64,000 bases of DNA from Yimella sp. cx-51 (GTDB taxonomy: Bacteria; Actinomycetota; Actinomycetes; Actinomycetales; Dermatophilaceae): NCBI RefSeq assembly GCF_017654605.1, contig NZ_CP072113.1:1488001-1552000 (forward strand), given 5' to 3'. A model generated the notes under the pieces. That model saw only the letters and a list, made by a program, of their open reading frames with translations, was not told where the DNA came from and made no database searches. Shown here piece by piece: positions 39,082 to 49,478 of this stretch. The first letter of the stretch is position 1; each line of letters begins with the position of its first letter. The translations under genes and the position numbers were made by a program.

Positions 39082-39864
39082 ATGGAGCCCGTCTACACGC
39101 CCGTCCGCTACTTCGCACGCGGACTGTTCGCAGCACAGGGCTTGCGTTTCAAGCGCACCGGTCAGGAAAACATCCCCGCCACGGGTGGTGGCGTCGTGGC
39201 GATGAACCACTTCGGCTATCTCGACTTCGCACTCGGCGGATACGCCTACGAGGACGCCGGACGCCTCGTGCGCTTCATGGCGAAGAAGGAAGTCTTCGAC
39301 CTTGCCGGCGTGGGCACAATCATGCGGGGCATGAAGCACATCCCGGTCGACCGCGCAGCCGGCGCTGGGGCTTACCGAGCTGCCGTCGATGCCTTGAAGG
39401 CTGGCGAGCTCATCGGGGTGTTCCCCGAGGCGACGATCTCGCGCTCCTTCGAGCTCAAGGACTTCAAGACGGGTGCCGCTCGCATGGCGCAGGAAGCGGG
39501 CGTTCCGATTTTGCCGACGGTGGTGTGGGGTTCGCATCGCATCTGGACAAAGGATCATCCAAAACGGTTGGGCCGCAGCAATATTCCGGTGACGGTCACC
39601 GTCGGAGCACCGATCATGGTGGGTCCGCAGGACGACCCGAGCGAGGTGATGGCCGAGCTGAAGTCAGTGATGAAGCGGATGCTCGACCAGGCCAAGGACG
39701 AGTACGAAACGCTCACCGGCGACGAGGCGGTCTACCTGCCCGCTGCCCTGGGTGGAAGGGCGCCCACTCTGGAAGAAGCAGCGGCGCTGGAGGTACAGGA
39801 GCGGGCACGCCGCGCCGAGCGCAAGGCGGCCAAGGCTGCTGCGAAGCAGCATAAGAAGTCCTGA
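39082..39864 (+). CDS. plsC: 1-acyl-sn-glycerol-3-phosphate acyltransferase
   Basis: PlsC-family enzyme (260 residues) that makes phosphatidic acid or acylates a related lipid at the membrane. Acyltransferase block I is MNHFGYLDFALGG (His and Asp of NHx4D), block III is GVFPEATISRS, then VPILPTVVWG. The C-terminal ~40 residues are a Lys/Ala/Glu-rich helix. TAGGGT ends 6 nt before the ATG. Several paralogues usually exist in actinobacteria, so the exact acceptor is uncertain. Confidence 0.9.
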   Translation: MEPVYTPVRYFARGLFAAQGLRFKRTGQENIPATGGGVVAMNHFGYLDFALGGYAYEDAGRLVRFMAKKEVFDLAGVGTIMRGMKHIPVDRAAGAGAYRAAVDALKAGELIGVFPEATISRSFELKDFKTGAARMAQEAGVPILPTVVWGSHRIWTKDHPKRLGRSNIPVTVTVGAPIMVGPQDDPSEVMAELKSVMKRMLDQAKDEYETLTGDEAVYLPAALGGRAPTLEEAAALEVQERARRAERKAAKAAAKQHKKS

Positions 39865-39933
39865 CGCGTTGACGGAGCCGCGCTGTCCACAGCAGGTGCG
39901 GACGGTGTCGGTACTTCGTGGCATGGTCGAGCC

Positions 39934-42045
39934 ATGCCGACAGATTCTTCGTCCGAAGCGCACGACGCTGCCCTGCAGAATGCCGTCACCCGCGTCCTGA
40001 CAGCGCTGGCCGGGCCTGATGCCGCCCTGCGCGAGGGTCAGCTGGAGGCACTGGAAGAACTAGCCAAACCCGGCTCGCGCGTGTTGGTCGTCCAGGCCAC
40101 CGGGTGGGGCAAATCGGCGGTCTACTGGATCGCCACCTCGATGATGCGTGATCGGGGCGACGGTCCCACACTCGTCGTCTCGCCCCTGTTGTCGCTGATG
40201 CGTGACCAAGTGGCCGCTGCTGAGCGGGCCGGTCTTGTGGCGGCGACGCTCAACTCCTCAAACATCGACGCGTGGTCACAGATCGAGGCCGACCTCGCTG
40301 CCGATCGCATCGACGTGCTGTTGGTGTCACCCGAACGTCTGGCCAACCCTGGCTTCGGTGCGCGGGTCATGGAGAGTCTCGCCGGCCGACTCGGCATGGC
40401 GGTGGTCGACGAGGCCCACGCGGTGAGCGACTGGGGCCATGACTTCCGTCCCGACTACCGGCGCGTTGTCGATGTGCTCGGCACCCTCAACCCTCAGACG
40501 CCAGTGCTGGCCACCACCGCGACGGCGAACGAGCGCGTCGTGGAAGACGTTGCAGCACAACTGGGTTCGCACACCCTCGTGCTGCGCGGGCCGCTGGCGC
40601 GGTCTAGCCTCACGCTTGCCGTCACGCCTCCGATGGACCCGTTGGCGCGGTTCGCGTGGGTGGCCGATCATCTCGCGCAGTTGCCGGGCGCGGGCATCAT
40701 CTACACCCTCACCGTCTCCGACGCACACCGCCTGGCGGAGGTGTTGCGACAGCGTCATGGTGACGATCCAGCGCTGCGCACCGCCGCATACACCGGTGCG
40801 CTCGACGGCGCTGAGCGCGAGCAGCTCGAGGACGCTCTGCGCCGCAACGAACTCAAGGCACTGGTCGCCACCTCTGCGCTCGGCATGGGCTACGACAAGC
40901 CCGATCTCGGTTTCGTGGTGCACGTCGGCGCGCCACCGTCGCCCGTGTCGTACTACCAGCAGGTCGGGCGTGCCGGCCGAGCGATCGATCACGCGTTGGT
41001 CGCGCTGCTCCCGTCGGCCTCCGACGAAGCCGTCTGGGACTACTTCGCCACGGCAACCATTCCCAAACCAGCTGAGGTCGAGCGACTGTTGGCGCTGCTG
41101 GCCGATGCCGACGCACCGATCTCCGTGCCGACGCTCGAAGCCGAATCAGGCATCAGGCGCGGCCGCGTGGAGTTGATGTTGAAGCAGCTCGCCGTCGACG
41201 CAGTGGTCGAACGCTCCACCCAAGGCTGGACGGCTACCGGCAAGGAGTGGAGTTACGACCAGGCCCACTTCGACTCCGTCCTGGCCACCCGCCGCCGTGA
41301 AGCTGACATCATGCGCCGGTACGTGCGAGGGCAGGGCTGCTTGATGCAACTGCTGCAGGAGTCGCTCGACGATCCTTCCGCGGCGCCGTGCGGTCGGTGC
41401 TCGGTGTGCCGATCGGAGCTGCCGGACGGCCTGAAAGCCACGGCTGATCCCGAGACGATGCGCGGAGTGCGACGAGTGCTGCGCACCGAACGTCACATGC
41501 TCGAACCCCGCAAGATGTGGCCCGGTGGTGCATTCGGCACCCGCGGCAAGATCCCGGCGTCGCTGGCCGCTGATGCGGGGCGAGTGCTGGTGCACGCCGA
41601 TGCGCCCGAGTGGCTCGACCAGCTCGGTGGGTGCCTGGCTGACGGCAGCGCCGCCGACACCGAACTGCTCGAACACGCGGTGCGGACTCTCGCCGACTGG
41701 AGCAAGACCTGGGCCGATCGTCCGACATGTGTGATTTCTCTTGCCGCCACAGGGCAGACGGCGCTCACCGAATCGGTCGCTGCTCACCTCGCCACGGCCG
41801 GACGCCTGCCGCATGCATCCTGGCCGATCAGGCCGGTGCCCACCGATCTCACCGGCGCTGACGAGGCTGCTCAGTGGCGCGAACAGTTGGCCGGGGAGCC
41901 ACCCGCAGATGTCACCGCCCACACGGTCGTGCTGGTGATCGACCGCAGCTCCTCCGGCTGGGTGGCGTCCGTCGCCACCGCGGCGCTGCGCCAGGCGGGT
42001 GCCGCTCGAGTGCTTCCGCTGGTGATCCATCGCACCGTCGGCTGA
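39934..42045 (+). CDS. recQ: RecQ-family ATP-dependent DNA helicase
   Basis: 3'-5' DNA helicase of 703 residues. Walker A ATGWGKSAVYW (55-65), DEAH box VVDEAHAVSDWGHDFRPDY (from 157), motif VI QQVGRAGRAIDHALVALL, then a zinc-binding set with CGRCSVC (~residues 487-493). The last ~190 residues are not a standard RQC/HRDC pair but a domain resembling phosphoribosyltransferase-like folds common in actinobacterial RecQ proteins (TGQTALTESVAAHLA region). The SAVYW motif I differs from the usual GKS-LCYQ. Confidence 0.88.
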   Translation: MPTDSSSEAHDAALQNAVTRVLTALAGPDAALREGQLEALEELAKPGSRVLVVQATGWGKSAVYWIATSMMRDRGDGPTLVVSPLLSLMRDQVAAAERAGLVAATLNSSNIDAWSQIEADLAADRIDVLLVSPERLANPGFGARVMESLAGRLGMAVVDEAHAVSDWGHDFRPDYRRVVDVLGTLNPQTPVLATTATANERVVEDVAAQLGSHTLVLRGPLARSSLTLAVTPPMDPLARFAWVADHLAQLPGAGIIYTLTVSDAHRLAEVLRQRHGDDPALRTAAYTGALDGAEREQLEDALRRNELKALVATSALGMGYDKPDLGFVVHVGAPPSPVSYYQQVGRAGRAIDHALVALLPSASDEAVWDYFATATIPKPAEVERLLALLADADAPISVPTLEAESGIRRGRVELMLKQLAVDAVVERSTQGWTATGKEWSYDQAHFDSVLATRRREADIMRRYVRGQGCLMQLLQESLDDPSAAPCGRCSVCRSELPDGLKATADPETMRGVRRVLRTERHMLEPRKMWPGGAFGTRGKIPASLAADAGRVLVHADAPEWLDQLGGCLADGSAADTELLEHAVRTLADWSKTWADRPTCVISLAATGQTALTESVAAHLATAGRLPHASWPIRPVPTDLTGADEAAQWREQLAGEPPADVTAHTVVLVIDRSSSGWVASVATAALRQAGAARVLPLVIHRTVG

Positions 42046-42164
42046 AAGTCGCCGTCACCGAATGGCCGGGCTGTGAACCGGTGGCCGGCCCAGACCCCGG
42101 CCACTCGTGCATAGCCTGGCCACTCGACGGCCCGCCGGTCAGCCGGCCCAGGCACAATCGGTGC

Positions 42165-43499
42165 GTGCGAAGTCGTCCGAGCATCCTGCATCTCGACCTC
42201 GACGCCTTCTTCGCCGCAGTCGAGCAGCGCGACAAACCGAGCCTTCGCGGTAAGCCAGTGGTAGTGGGTGGCACAGGTGGTCGCGGAGTCGTGGCCACGG
42301 CCTCCTACGAGGCGCGCAAGTTCGGCGCTCGGTCGGCCATGCCGACGTCCCAGGCGCGGCGGCTGTGTCCGTCGGGTACGGCCTTCCTAAGTCCTCGATT
42401 CAGTGCGTACCAGGCCTCCAGCCGGGTGGTGATGGGCCTGCTCCGCGAACTCTCGCCGACCCTCGAACAGGTCTCGGTGGACGAGGCCTATGTCGACCTC
42501 GCCGACGGCGACGTGGACGACTTCTCCGTGCCAGCGCTGCGATCTCGGATGGAGCGACTGCTCGCGCAGGTCGCCCAGGAGACCGGAGGCCTGACGGCCT
42601 CAGTCGGTATCGGTAGCTCGAAGCAGATGGCCAAGATCGGCTCCGAGCTGGAGAAGCCGAGCGGGCTGGTGATCGTCGACGCCGGTCAGGAGGTCGAGGT
42701 GCTCGCGCCACTGTCGGTGCGGGTACTCGGGGGAGTCGGGCCGGTCACGGCCGAACGCCTGCGCACCTTCGGCGTCGAGACCGTCGCCCACTTGCAACGC
42801 ATGTCGGTGACCGACCTGGTCAGCATCTTCGGCGACTCACACGGGCACGCCTTGCACGAGATGGCCTTCGCCCGCGACGACAGGCCAGTGGTGGTCGAAC
42901 GTGAGGCCAAGAGCATCTCAGCAGAGGAGACCTTCGCCGTCGACATCGCCGACGCCCGCGTGCTCGACCGTGAGCTGGTGCGCCTCGTCGAGCGCGTCAC
43001 GGGCCGCTTGGCGAAGAACGGATCCTTCGCCCGCACGCTGACCATCAAGGTGCGACACGGTGACTTCTCCACCTTCACCCGATCGGAGAGCACCCTGCAT
43101 CCGACCGGTGACCTCGCCACGATCCTGGCTGGTGCGCGCCGACTCCTTGCCGCCGCCGACACCGCCGCGGGCCTGCGGCTCCTCGGGTTCGGGGTCTCCG
43201 GCCTTCTCCCTCACGCCCAGGAGCGCATGCTCTTCGACGACGACCAACCGCTTCCGCAGGTCAGCGAGCCGGCCGTCACCGCGCACGAAGTGGACGAAGG
43301 CTGGGGCCGGCATCCGACGTCCTGGATGCCCGGCGCAGATGTTCATCACGCCGAGCACGGAGCCGGCTGGGTGTGGGGGAGCGGTCTGGGGCGCGTCACC
43401 GTTCGTTTCGAGGGTCCGAACACCCCGCCCGGGCCCGTGCGCACCTTCGCCACCGACGATCCGCTGTTGGAGCATGCCGAACCACCCCAGTGGCGCTGA
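42165..43499 (+). CDS. dinB: DNA polymerase IV (Y-family)
   Basis: Translesion polymerase of 444 residues. Catalytic metals at ILHLDLDAFFAAVEQ and VSVDEAYVDL; HhH region VGPVTAERLRTFGVETVAHL; little-finger domain after ~residue 240; a ~75-residue C-terminal extension with HGAGWVWGSGLGRVTVRFEG. GTG 42165 is chosen since CACAAT ends 6 nt before it; the longer frame reads into low-similarity sequence. It lies 119 bp after recQ. Confidence 0.93.
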   Translation: MRSRPSILHLDLDAFFAAVEQRDKPSLRGKPVVVGGTGGRGVVATASYEARKFGARSAMPTSQARRLCPSGTAFLSPRFSAYQASSRVVMGLLRELSPTLEQVSVDEAYVDLADGDVDDFSVPALRSRMERLLAQVAQETGGLTASVGIGSSKQMAKIGSELEKPSGLVIVDAGQEVEVLAPLSVRVLGGVGPVTAERLRTFGVETVAHLQRMSVTDLVSIFGDSHGHALHEMAFARDDRPVVVEREAKSISAEETFAVDIADARVLDRELVRLVERVTGRLAKNGSFARTLTIKVRHGDFSTFTRSESTLHPTGDLATILAGARRLLAAADTAAGLRLLGFGVSGLLPHAQERMLFDDDQPLPQVSEPAVTAHEVDEGWGRHPTSWMPGADVHHAEHGAGWVWGSGLGRVTVRFEGPNTPPGPVRTFATDDPLLEHAEPPQWR

Positions 43500-43535
43500 G
43501 CCGCATTCGACCACCCACGGCCATAGGGTGAGCGG

Positions 43536-46500
43536 GTGACGATCCGGGTTGCCCTCCACCACCGCACGACGTACACCTTCGACGAGCCGGTGACCGTGCA
43601 CCCCCACACCGTGCGGTTGCGTCCGGCGCCGCACAGCCGAACGCCGATCACCGCGTATTCGCTGAGCGTCTCTCCGCGCAACCACTTCATCAACTGGCAG
43701 CAGGACCCTTTCGGCAACTACCTGGCCCGGCTGGTCTTCCCCGAGCGGGTGAAAGAACTCGACATCACCGTCGACCTGGTGGCCGACATGACCGTGATCA
43801 ACCCCTTCGACTTCTTCGTCGAGGAGTACGCCGAGCGCTTCCCGTTCACCTACCCGGCCGATCTGCGGGCAGATCTTGATCCTTACCTGCGGCCGGTGGA
43901 CGACGGCGCCGATGGTAACGGCCCCTCGGAGCGTGTGCAGCAATGGGTGCGCCAAGCCGCCGCGCAAGGCACCAGTGGCGACGAAGATCCGCGCATCGTC
44001 GACTTCCTCGTGGCGATGAATCGCGCTGTGAATGAAGCCGTTTCGTACTCAGTGCGGATGGAGCCCGGCGTCCAGTCGCCGCAGGAAACGCTCGATCGCG
44101 GCATCGGATCGTGCCGTGACAGCGCCTGGTTGCTCGTGTCGGCCCTGCGCCAGGTGGGCCTTGCCGCCCGGTTCGTCTCCGGCTACCTGGTGCAGTTGAC
44201 CTCCGACGTCAGCGCGCTCGACGGCCCGGACGGCCCCCGCGAGGACTTCACTGACCTGCACGCATGGGCCGAGGTGTTCGTCCCCGGCGCCGGATGGATC
44301 GGGCTGGACGCGACCAGCGGTCTCTTCGCCGGCGAGGGGCACATCCCGCTGTGCGCGACCCCGCACCCGTCCGCTGCCGCGCCGATCAGTGGCGCGACTG
44401 CGCCGGTCAACGTCAGCTTCGACTTCGCTAACACCCTGACCCGCGTGTTCGAGGATCCGCGGGTCACCCGTCCCTACAGCGACGACCAGTGGTCGAAGGT
44501 GCAGACACTCGGCGAACACGTCGACACCCTGCTCACCGACGGCGACGTGCGCCTCACGATGGGCGGTGAGCCCACTTTCGTCTCGGCCGACGACACCTCC
44601 ACCCCGCAGTGGGAAACAGCTGCCGACGGTGAGGAGAAGCGTGCGCTCGCCGTGACACTCGCCGACCGGTTGCGCACCCGGTACGCCGCCAACGGCCTGA
44701 CCCACCACGGGCAGGGCAAGTGGTACCCGGGTGAACCGCTGCCGCGCTGGCAGCTCGGGCTCTGGTGGCGCACCGACGGCGCGGCGCTCTGGAACGACCA
44801 GTCGTTGCTCGACAACCCGTGGGGCGAGCCGGTGCTCCAGGCGGATGAGCAGCGACAAGCAGTGGTCATCCGCGACCTCGCTCAGCAGCTCGCGGCCCGT
44901 CTCGGGTTGCCGGACGAGGTGGTCAATCCGGCCTACGAAGACCCGATCACGCAGTGGCACAACGAGATCCGCCAGCCCGAGGGTGCGCGTCCCGACGACG
45001 ACATCGACCCGCTCGACCCGGCGCGCACTGCGGCGATGGGGGAGAAGGACGTCCCTGCCGCGTTGCCGCGTGGTTGGGTGTTGCCGATCTTTCCCGATCC
45101 GGTAGGGGAGGGCTGGGCGACGACCCGGTGGAGCACGCGCCGAGCCCAACTCTTCCTGACGCCGGGCACCTCTCCGATGGGGCTGCGGCTGCCGCTGTCG
45201 TCGATCGCCTGGAGTGAAGCGCCGGTGGTGCCCGACGCATCACCATTCGCGGCGCGTGGCTCGCTGCCCGCACCGGTGGCTGTCGAGCAGGACGTGCCCA
45301 CCGCGGCCGTCCACGACATCGAGGATTCACCGCGCACCGCGTTGACGATCGAGGCTCGCGACGGGCACGCCTTCGTGTTCCTACCACCGTTGGCCGAAGC
45401 GGATGATGCGCTGCGACTGCTCAATGCCGTGGAAGGTGCAGCGGCGGCTGTCGGCGTACCCGTCGTGCTCGAGGGTTACCCGCCGCCTGGCGACCCCCGC
45501 CTGAAGTCGCTCACCGTCACGCCTGACCCGGGCGTGATCGAGGTCAACGTGCAGCCGACGTCCTCGTGGCGAGAGTTGGAGGAGTTGACCACCACGCTCT
45601 TCGAGGACGCCCGGCGCAGCCGCCTCGCCACCGAGAAGTTCGATCTCGACGGCACGCACACCGGCACCGGCGGCGGCAACCACCTCACCATCGGTGGCTC
45701 CAGCCCCGCGGAGTCTCCGCTGCTGCGCCGGCCTGACCTGCTGCGCAGCCTGATCACCTACTGGCAGCACCATCCGGCACTGTCCTACGTCTTCTCCGGG
45801 CGCTTCATCGGCCCCACCAGCCAGTCACCCCGAGTGGACGAAGGACGCCACGAGACGCTGTACGAACTCGAGATCGCTTTTGCCGAACTCGACCGCGTGA
45901 CAAAGGAATCCGGCGAATCACGTCCGTGGTTGGTCGACCGGCTTCTGCGGCACCTGCTCACCGACATCACCGGCAACACCCACCGCAGCGAGTTCTGCGT
46001 AGACAAGCTCTACAGCCCCGACACCGACCGTGGACGGCTCGGCATCCTGGAGCTTCGCGGGTTCGAGATGCCACCGCACGCGCAGATGGCATTGGTGCAG
46101 GCGCTGCTGGTGCGCGCCCTGGTCGCGAAGTTCTGGAACGAGCCGTACACCGGATCCTTGGTGCGCTGGGGATCACGCCTGCACGACCGCTTCCTGCTCC
46201 CGGCCTTCGCGGCTGCCGATCTGCGCGATGTCGTCGCCGACCTCAATCGCTTCCTGGGTGAGGACGCCCATTTCGACCAGAGCTGGTTCGACCCCTTCCT
46301 GGAGTTCCGGTTCCCGCGGCTGGGCGAGACCGACATCGACGGCGTCCACCTCGAACTTCGGCAGGCCGTCGAGCCCTGGCACGTGCTCGGCGAGGAGATC
46401 TCCGGCGGCGGCACGTCCCGTTATGTCGATTCCTCGATCGAGAAGGTGCAGGTGGCAGCCACCGGGCTGGTGCCCGGACGCCACGTGGTCACCTGCAACG

Positions 46501-46931
46501 GCGTCCCGGTGCCGTTGGTGCCCGTCTCCGGATCCGGTTGGGGCACAGGCACTCCCGGCACCGGTGGCGCTCCCGACACGATGGTCGGGGGAGTGCGTTA
46601 CCGCGCCTGGGCTCCACCGTCCGCGCTCCACCCCACGATCGGGGTGCACTCGCCGCTGATCTTCGACCTGGTCGACCGCTGGAACGGCCTCTCCCTCGGT
46701 GGTTTCACCTACCACGTCGTCCACCCCGGCGGCCGCTCCTACGACCGCTACCCGGTCAACGCTGCCGAAGCCGAGTCGCGCAGGAACAGCCGGTTCGAGG
46801 CGGTCGGGCACGCGTCCGGCACCGTTGACATGTCGTCGTGGCCGTCCTACGAGACGCAGGTGCGCCACGGCGGAGGGGAATATCCCTCGACACTCGACCT
46901 GCGGCGGTTCTCCCCGGGGCAGCCCTCGTAG
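43536..46931 (+). CDS. Transglutaminase-like / DUF2126 protein
   Basis: 1131 residues. N-terminal transglutaminase-associated region (~1-90), a transglutaminase-like core with Cys193 (GIGSCRDSAW), His242 (LHAWAEVF) and Asp258 (GLDATSG), then the large DUF2126 region from ~330 to the end (TMGGEPTFVSADD, QGKWYPGEPLPRWQLG, GTGGGNHLTIGG). First of a three-gene cassette; comparative genomics has proposed such cassettes make or attach peptides to proteins, but the chemistry is unproven. GTG start; TAGGGT ends 6 nt before it. The next gene starts 10 bp after the stop. Confidence 0.93.
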   Translation: MTIRVALHHRTTYTFDEPVTVHPHTVRLRPAPHSRTPITAYSLSVSPRNHFINWQQDPFGNYLARLVFPERVKELDITVDLVADMTVINPFDFFVEEYAERFPFTYPADLRADLDPYLRPVDDGADGNGPSERVQQWVRQAAAQGTSGDEDPRIVDFLVAMNRAVNEAVSYSVRMEPGVQSPQETLDRGIGSCRDSAWLLVSALRQVGLAARFVSGYLVQLTSDVSALDGPDGPREDFTDLHAWAEVFVPGAGWIGLDATSGLFAGEGHIPLCATPHPSAAAPISGATAPVNVSFDFANTLTRVFEDPRVTRPYSDDQWSKVQTLGEHVDTLLTDGDVRLTMGGEPTFVSADDTSTPQWETAADGEEKRALAVTLADRLRTRYAANGLTHHGQGKWYPGEPLPRWQLGLWWRTDGAALWNDQSLLDNPWGEPVLQADEQRQAVVIRDLAQQLAARLGLPDEVVNPAYEDPITQWHNEIRQPEGARPDDDIDPLDPARTAAMGEKDVPAALPRGWVLPIFPDPVGEGWATTRWSTRRAQLFLTPGTSPMGLRLPLSSIAWSEAPVVPDASPFAARGSLPAPVAVEQDVPTAAVHDIEDSPRTALTIEARDGHAFVFLPPLAEADDALRLLNAVEGAAAAVGVPVVLEGYPPPGDPRLKSLTVTPDPGVIEVNVQPTSSWRELEELTTTLFEDARRSRLATEKFDLDGTHTGTGGGNHLTIGGSSPAESPLLRRPDLLRSLITYWQHHPALSYVFSGRFIGPTSQSPRVDEGRHETLYELEIAFAELDRVTKESGESRPWLVDRLLRHLLTDITGNTHRSEFCVDKLYSPDTDRGRLGILELRGFEMPPHAQMALVQALLVRALVAKFWNEPYTGSLVRWGSRLHDRFLLPAFAAADLRDVVADLNRFLGEDAHFDQSWFDPFLEFRFPRLGETDIDGVHLELRQAVEPWHVLGEEISGGGTSRYVDSSIEKVQVAATGLVPGRHVVTCNGVPVPLVPVSGSGWGTGTPGTGGAPDTMVGGVRYRAWAPPSALHPTIGVHSPLIFDLVDRWNGLSLGGFTYHVVHPGGRSYDRYPVNAAEAESRRNSRFEAVGHASGTVDMSSWPSYETQVRHGGGEYPSTLDLRRFSPGQPS

Positions 46932-46940
46932 GCTCTACGC

Positions 46941-49478
46941 ATGACGGCTCAACCGCAGGAATCCGGCTCCCTCCTGCACGAGTACGCCGACCGCGTCCGT
47001 GATCTGCAGGTGCAATTGCCGGACGCTGCCGTCTGTGACACCTTCGTCGATGAGTGGCTGCGCGCTGACGGACAGACTCCGCACCACGAGGTGATCGATC
47101 TGGCGAACCGGCTCGGCCGCGGCGGACTGCTGGCCCGCAAGGCGGCGACTGCTCGCCATGTGCGCGGCGACGGGCTGACCTATGGATCGACCTCCGGTCG
47201 GCGCTGGACCCTCGACCCGCTGCCGATCGTGCTCGGTTCGCAGGAGTGGACGCAGCTGGAACGCGGATTGTCCCAGCGGGCGGTACTGCTCGACCTGGTC
47301 TTGGCTGACCTGTACGGCGAGCGCCGGCTGATCTCCGGCGGACTGCTGCCTGCAGCGGTCGTCCTGGGGCACGACGGCTTCCTGTTCGGCGCACATGGCA
47401 TCCGTCTACCGGGCGCGCACCAACTGGTGATGACGAGCACCGACCTCGCACGCGACGCCTCCGGTGCATGGACGGTGCTGTCGGACCGCACGCAGGCGCC
47501 GTCGGGTGCTGGTTACGCGATGGCCGACCGGCGCATCGTCGCCCGCACCATGACGCGGCTGTACCGCACCACCGAACTGGCCCGGCTGCGCGGCTTCTTC
47601 GACCACATGGGCGATGCCCTGTTGGACGCTGCACCCGACGTCGATCGTCCGCACATCGCCCTGCTTTCACCCGGGCCGGATTGCGAGACCGCGTTCGACC
47701 AGGCCTTCCTGGCCAACCTGCTCGGCATGCCGCTGGTGCAGGCCGAAGACCTCACCATGCGCGATGGTCAGGTGTGGCGCCGCACGACGCACAAGCCGGA
47801 GCGGGTGGATGTGCTCGTACGCCGGGTGGACGCCGAATGGTCGGATCCCCTTGATCTGCGCGGTGATTCGCGACTCGGAGTGCCCGGTCTGGCGGAGGCC
47901 TGTCGGCGGGGAAAGATCAGCGTGGTCAACCCGCTTGGCAGCGGTGTACTGGAGAACCCTGCGCTGCTGGCGTACCTGCCGGCGATCGCGAAGGAGCTGC
48001 TCGGTGAAGAGCTGCTCCTGCCGCAGCCTCGCTCTTGGTGGCTGGGCGACGAGGAGTCAGCACGCGAAGCCTTCGGCCGCCTCGACACATTGGTGATCAA
48101 GCCGATCAGCCGCAACTCCGGCGAACTCGCGATCCACGGCTGGGACCTGGACGCCGGGCAGCTGGCGAACCTGCGCAGCCAGATCGAGGCCGAGCCGTGG
48201 CGGTGGGCGGCCCAGGAGCAGATCGCGATGTCGACGACCCCGATCATCGGGCCCGATGGGCTGGAACCGCGGCGCTTTGTGCTCCGCTCCTTCGGCGTGG
48301 GCGGCGCAGAGGGTTACCGATTCCTGCCCGGAGGCCTGGGGCGGGTGTCGACCGAAGCCGGCAGCTGGATCGTGTCGAACGAGCGTGGGGGAGTCGCCAA
48401 GGACATCTGGGTGCTCGCCGGCGACCGGGAACAAGCCGACCTCACTGCCCGTCATCGTTCGCCCGACAGTCTCCTGCTGCCCGACCTCGACTCGCGCATC
48501 TCCCTCACGCCGCGCGTTGCTGACGATCTCTACTGGTGGGGCCGCTACACCGAGCGCGCGGAAGCCACCGCGCGTTTGCTGACCGTTGTCGACGACCTGG
48601 TCGCCGACAACCACGGACGTGGCGACTCACCCGGCCGCATCGCGATGACGACGATGCTCGACACCCTCTCGGCATCGAGTGGGGTGGCGCAGCGGGCCGA
48701 CGAGTCACCCAACGATTTCCTACGGCGCATGCTCACCGATGCCTCGACTCCCGGCACGGTGGCGTTCACCGTGACCCAGGTGGTGCGCACCTCCTATGCC
48801 GTACGCGAACTGCTCTCCAACGACACGTGGTTGCTGCTGAGCCGGTTGCAAGGGGCGCTGCAAGCACGCGTGGACGACGACGAACCGCTGACCGACACGC
48901 TCGCTCAGATGCTCGAGTCACTGATCGGGTTGACCGGTCTCGCGGCGGAGAACACCGTCCGGGACGAGGTCTGGTCGTTCATGGATCTGGGCCGACGCGT
49001 GGAGCGCTCGACCGCACTCGTTGCCTTGCTGCGCACCGCCGCCGATTCCGATCGTTCGCCGGTCGCCGATGGTCAGGTCACCGAGGCCACGCTGCGAGCC
49101 TGTGATTCAGGCATCACCTTCCGCCGCCGGCTCGCCACCGGAAACGGGCCCGCTTCACCGGTCGCCGGAATGCTGCAGTTGCTGTTGCGCGACCCCATCA
49201 ACCCGCGCTCACTGGAGTTCCAGATCGACCGGATGCTCACTGTCACAGCGGGATTCGACAACGCCGAGGTGGCCGACGCCCTCCAGGCTTTGCGCCGTTT
49301 GACCAGCGTTGCCGACCCGGAGGAGTTCGCGGCCAAGAGAACTCGCCTCGCGGCCTGGGGCACGCAACTGAACGACCAGCTGCGCGACTTCTCCGACCTG
49401 CTGAACAGCACATACTTTCGCCGCCAGACCTCCTCGCGCCGCATGACCAGCCAGGTGCAGATCGGAGTGCGCCAATGA
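46941..49478 (+). CDS. Circularly permuted ATP-grasp / alpha-E fusion protein
   Basis: 845 residues. The N-terminal ~490 are a circularly permuted ATP-grasp ligase (VVNPLGSGVLENPALLAYLP, LVIKPISRNSGE, RSFGVGGAEGYRFLPGGLGR), expected to form a peptide-type bond using ATP. From ~505 it is an alpha-E helical domain starting DDLYWWGRYTERAEATARLL. In many bacteria these are two genes; here they are fused. ATG start; TAGGCT ends 6 nt before it and contains the stop codon of the previous gene. Overlaps the next gene by 4 bp. Confidence 0.92.
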   Translation: MTAQPQESGSLLHEYADRVRDLQVQLPDAAVCDTFVDEWLRADGQTPHHEVIDLANRLGRGGLLARKAATARHVRGDGLTYGSTSGRRWTLDPLPIVLGSQEWTQLERGLSQRAVLLDLVLADLYGERRLISGGLLPAAVVLGHDGFLFGAHGIRLPGAHQLVMTSTDLARDASGAWTVLSDRTQAPSGAGYAMADRRIVARTMTRLYRTTELARLRGFFDHMGDALLDAAPDVDRPHIALLSPGPDCETAFDQAFLANLLGMPLVQAEDLTMRDGQVWRRTTHKPERVDVLVRRVDAEWSDPLDLRGDSRLGVPGLAEACRRGKISVVNPLGSGVLENPALLAYLPAIAKELLGEELLLPQPRSWWLGDEESAREAFGRLDTLVIKPISRNSGELAIHGWDLDAGQLANLRSQIEAEPWRWAAQEQIAMSTTPIIGPDGLEPRRFVLRSFGVGGAEGYRFLPGGLGRVSTEAGSWIVSNERGGVAKDIWVLAGDREQADLTARHRSPDSLLLPDLDSRISLTPRVADDLYWWGRYTERAEATARLLTVVDDLVADNHGRGDSPGRIAMTTMLDTLSASSGVAQRADESPNDFLRRMLTDASTPGTVAFTVTQVVRTSYAVRELLSNDTWLLLSRLQGALQARVDDDEPLTDTLAQMLESLIGLTGLAAENTVRDEVWSFMDLGRRVERSTALVALLRTAADSDRSPVADGQVTEATLRACDSGITFRRRLATGNGPASPVAGMLQLLLRDPINPRSLEFQIDRMLTVTAGFDNAEVADALQALRRLTSVADPEEFAAKRTRLAAWGTQLNDQLRDFSDLLNSTYFRRQTSSRRMTSQVQIGVRQ

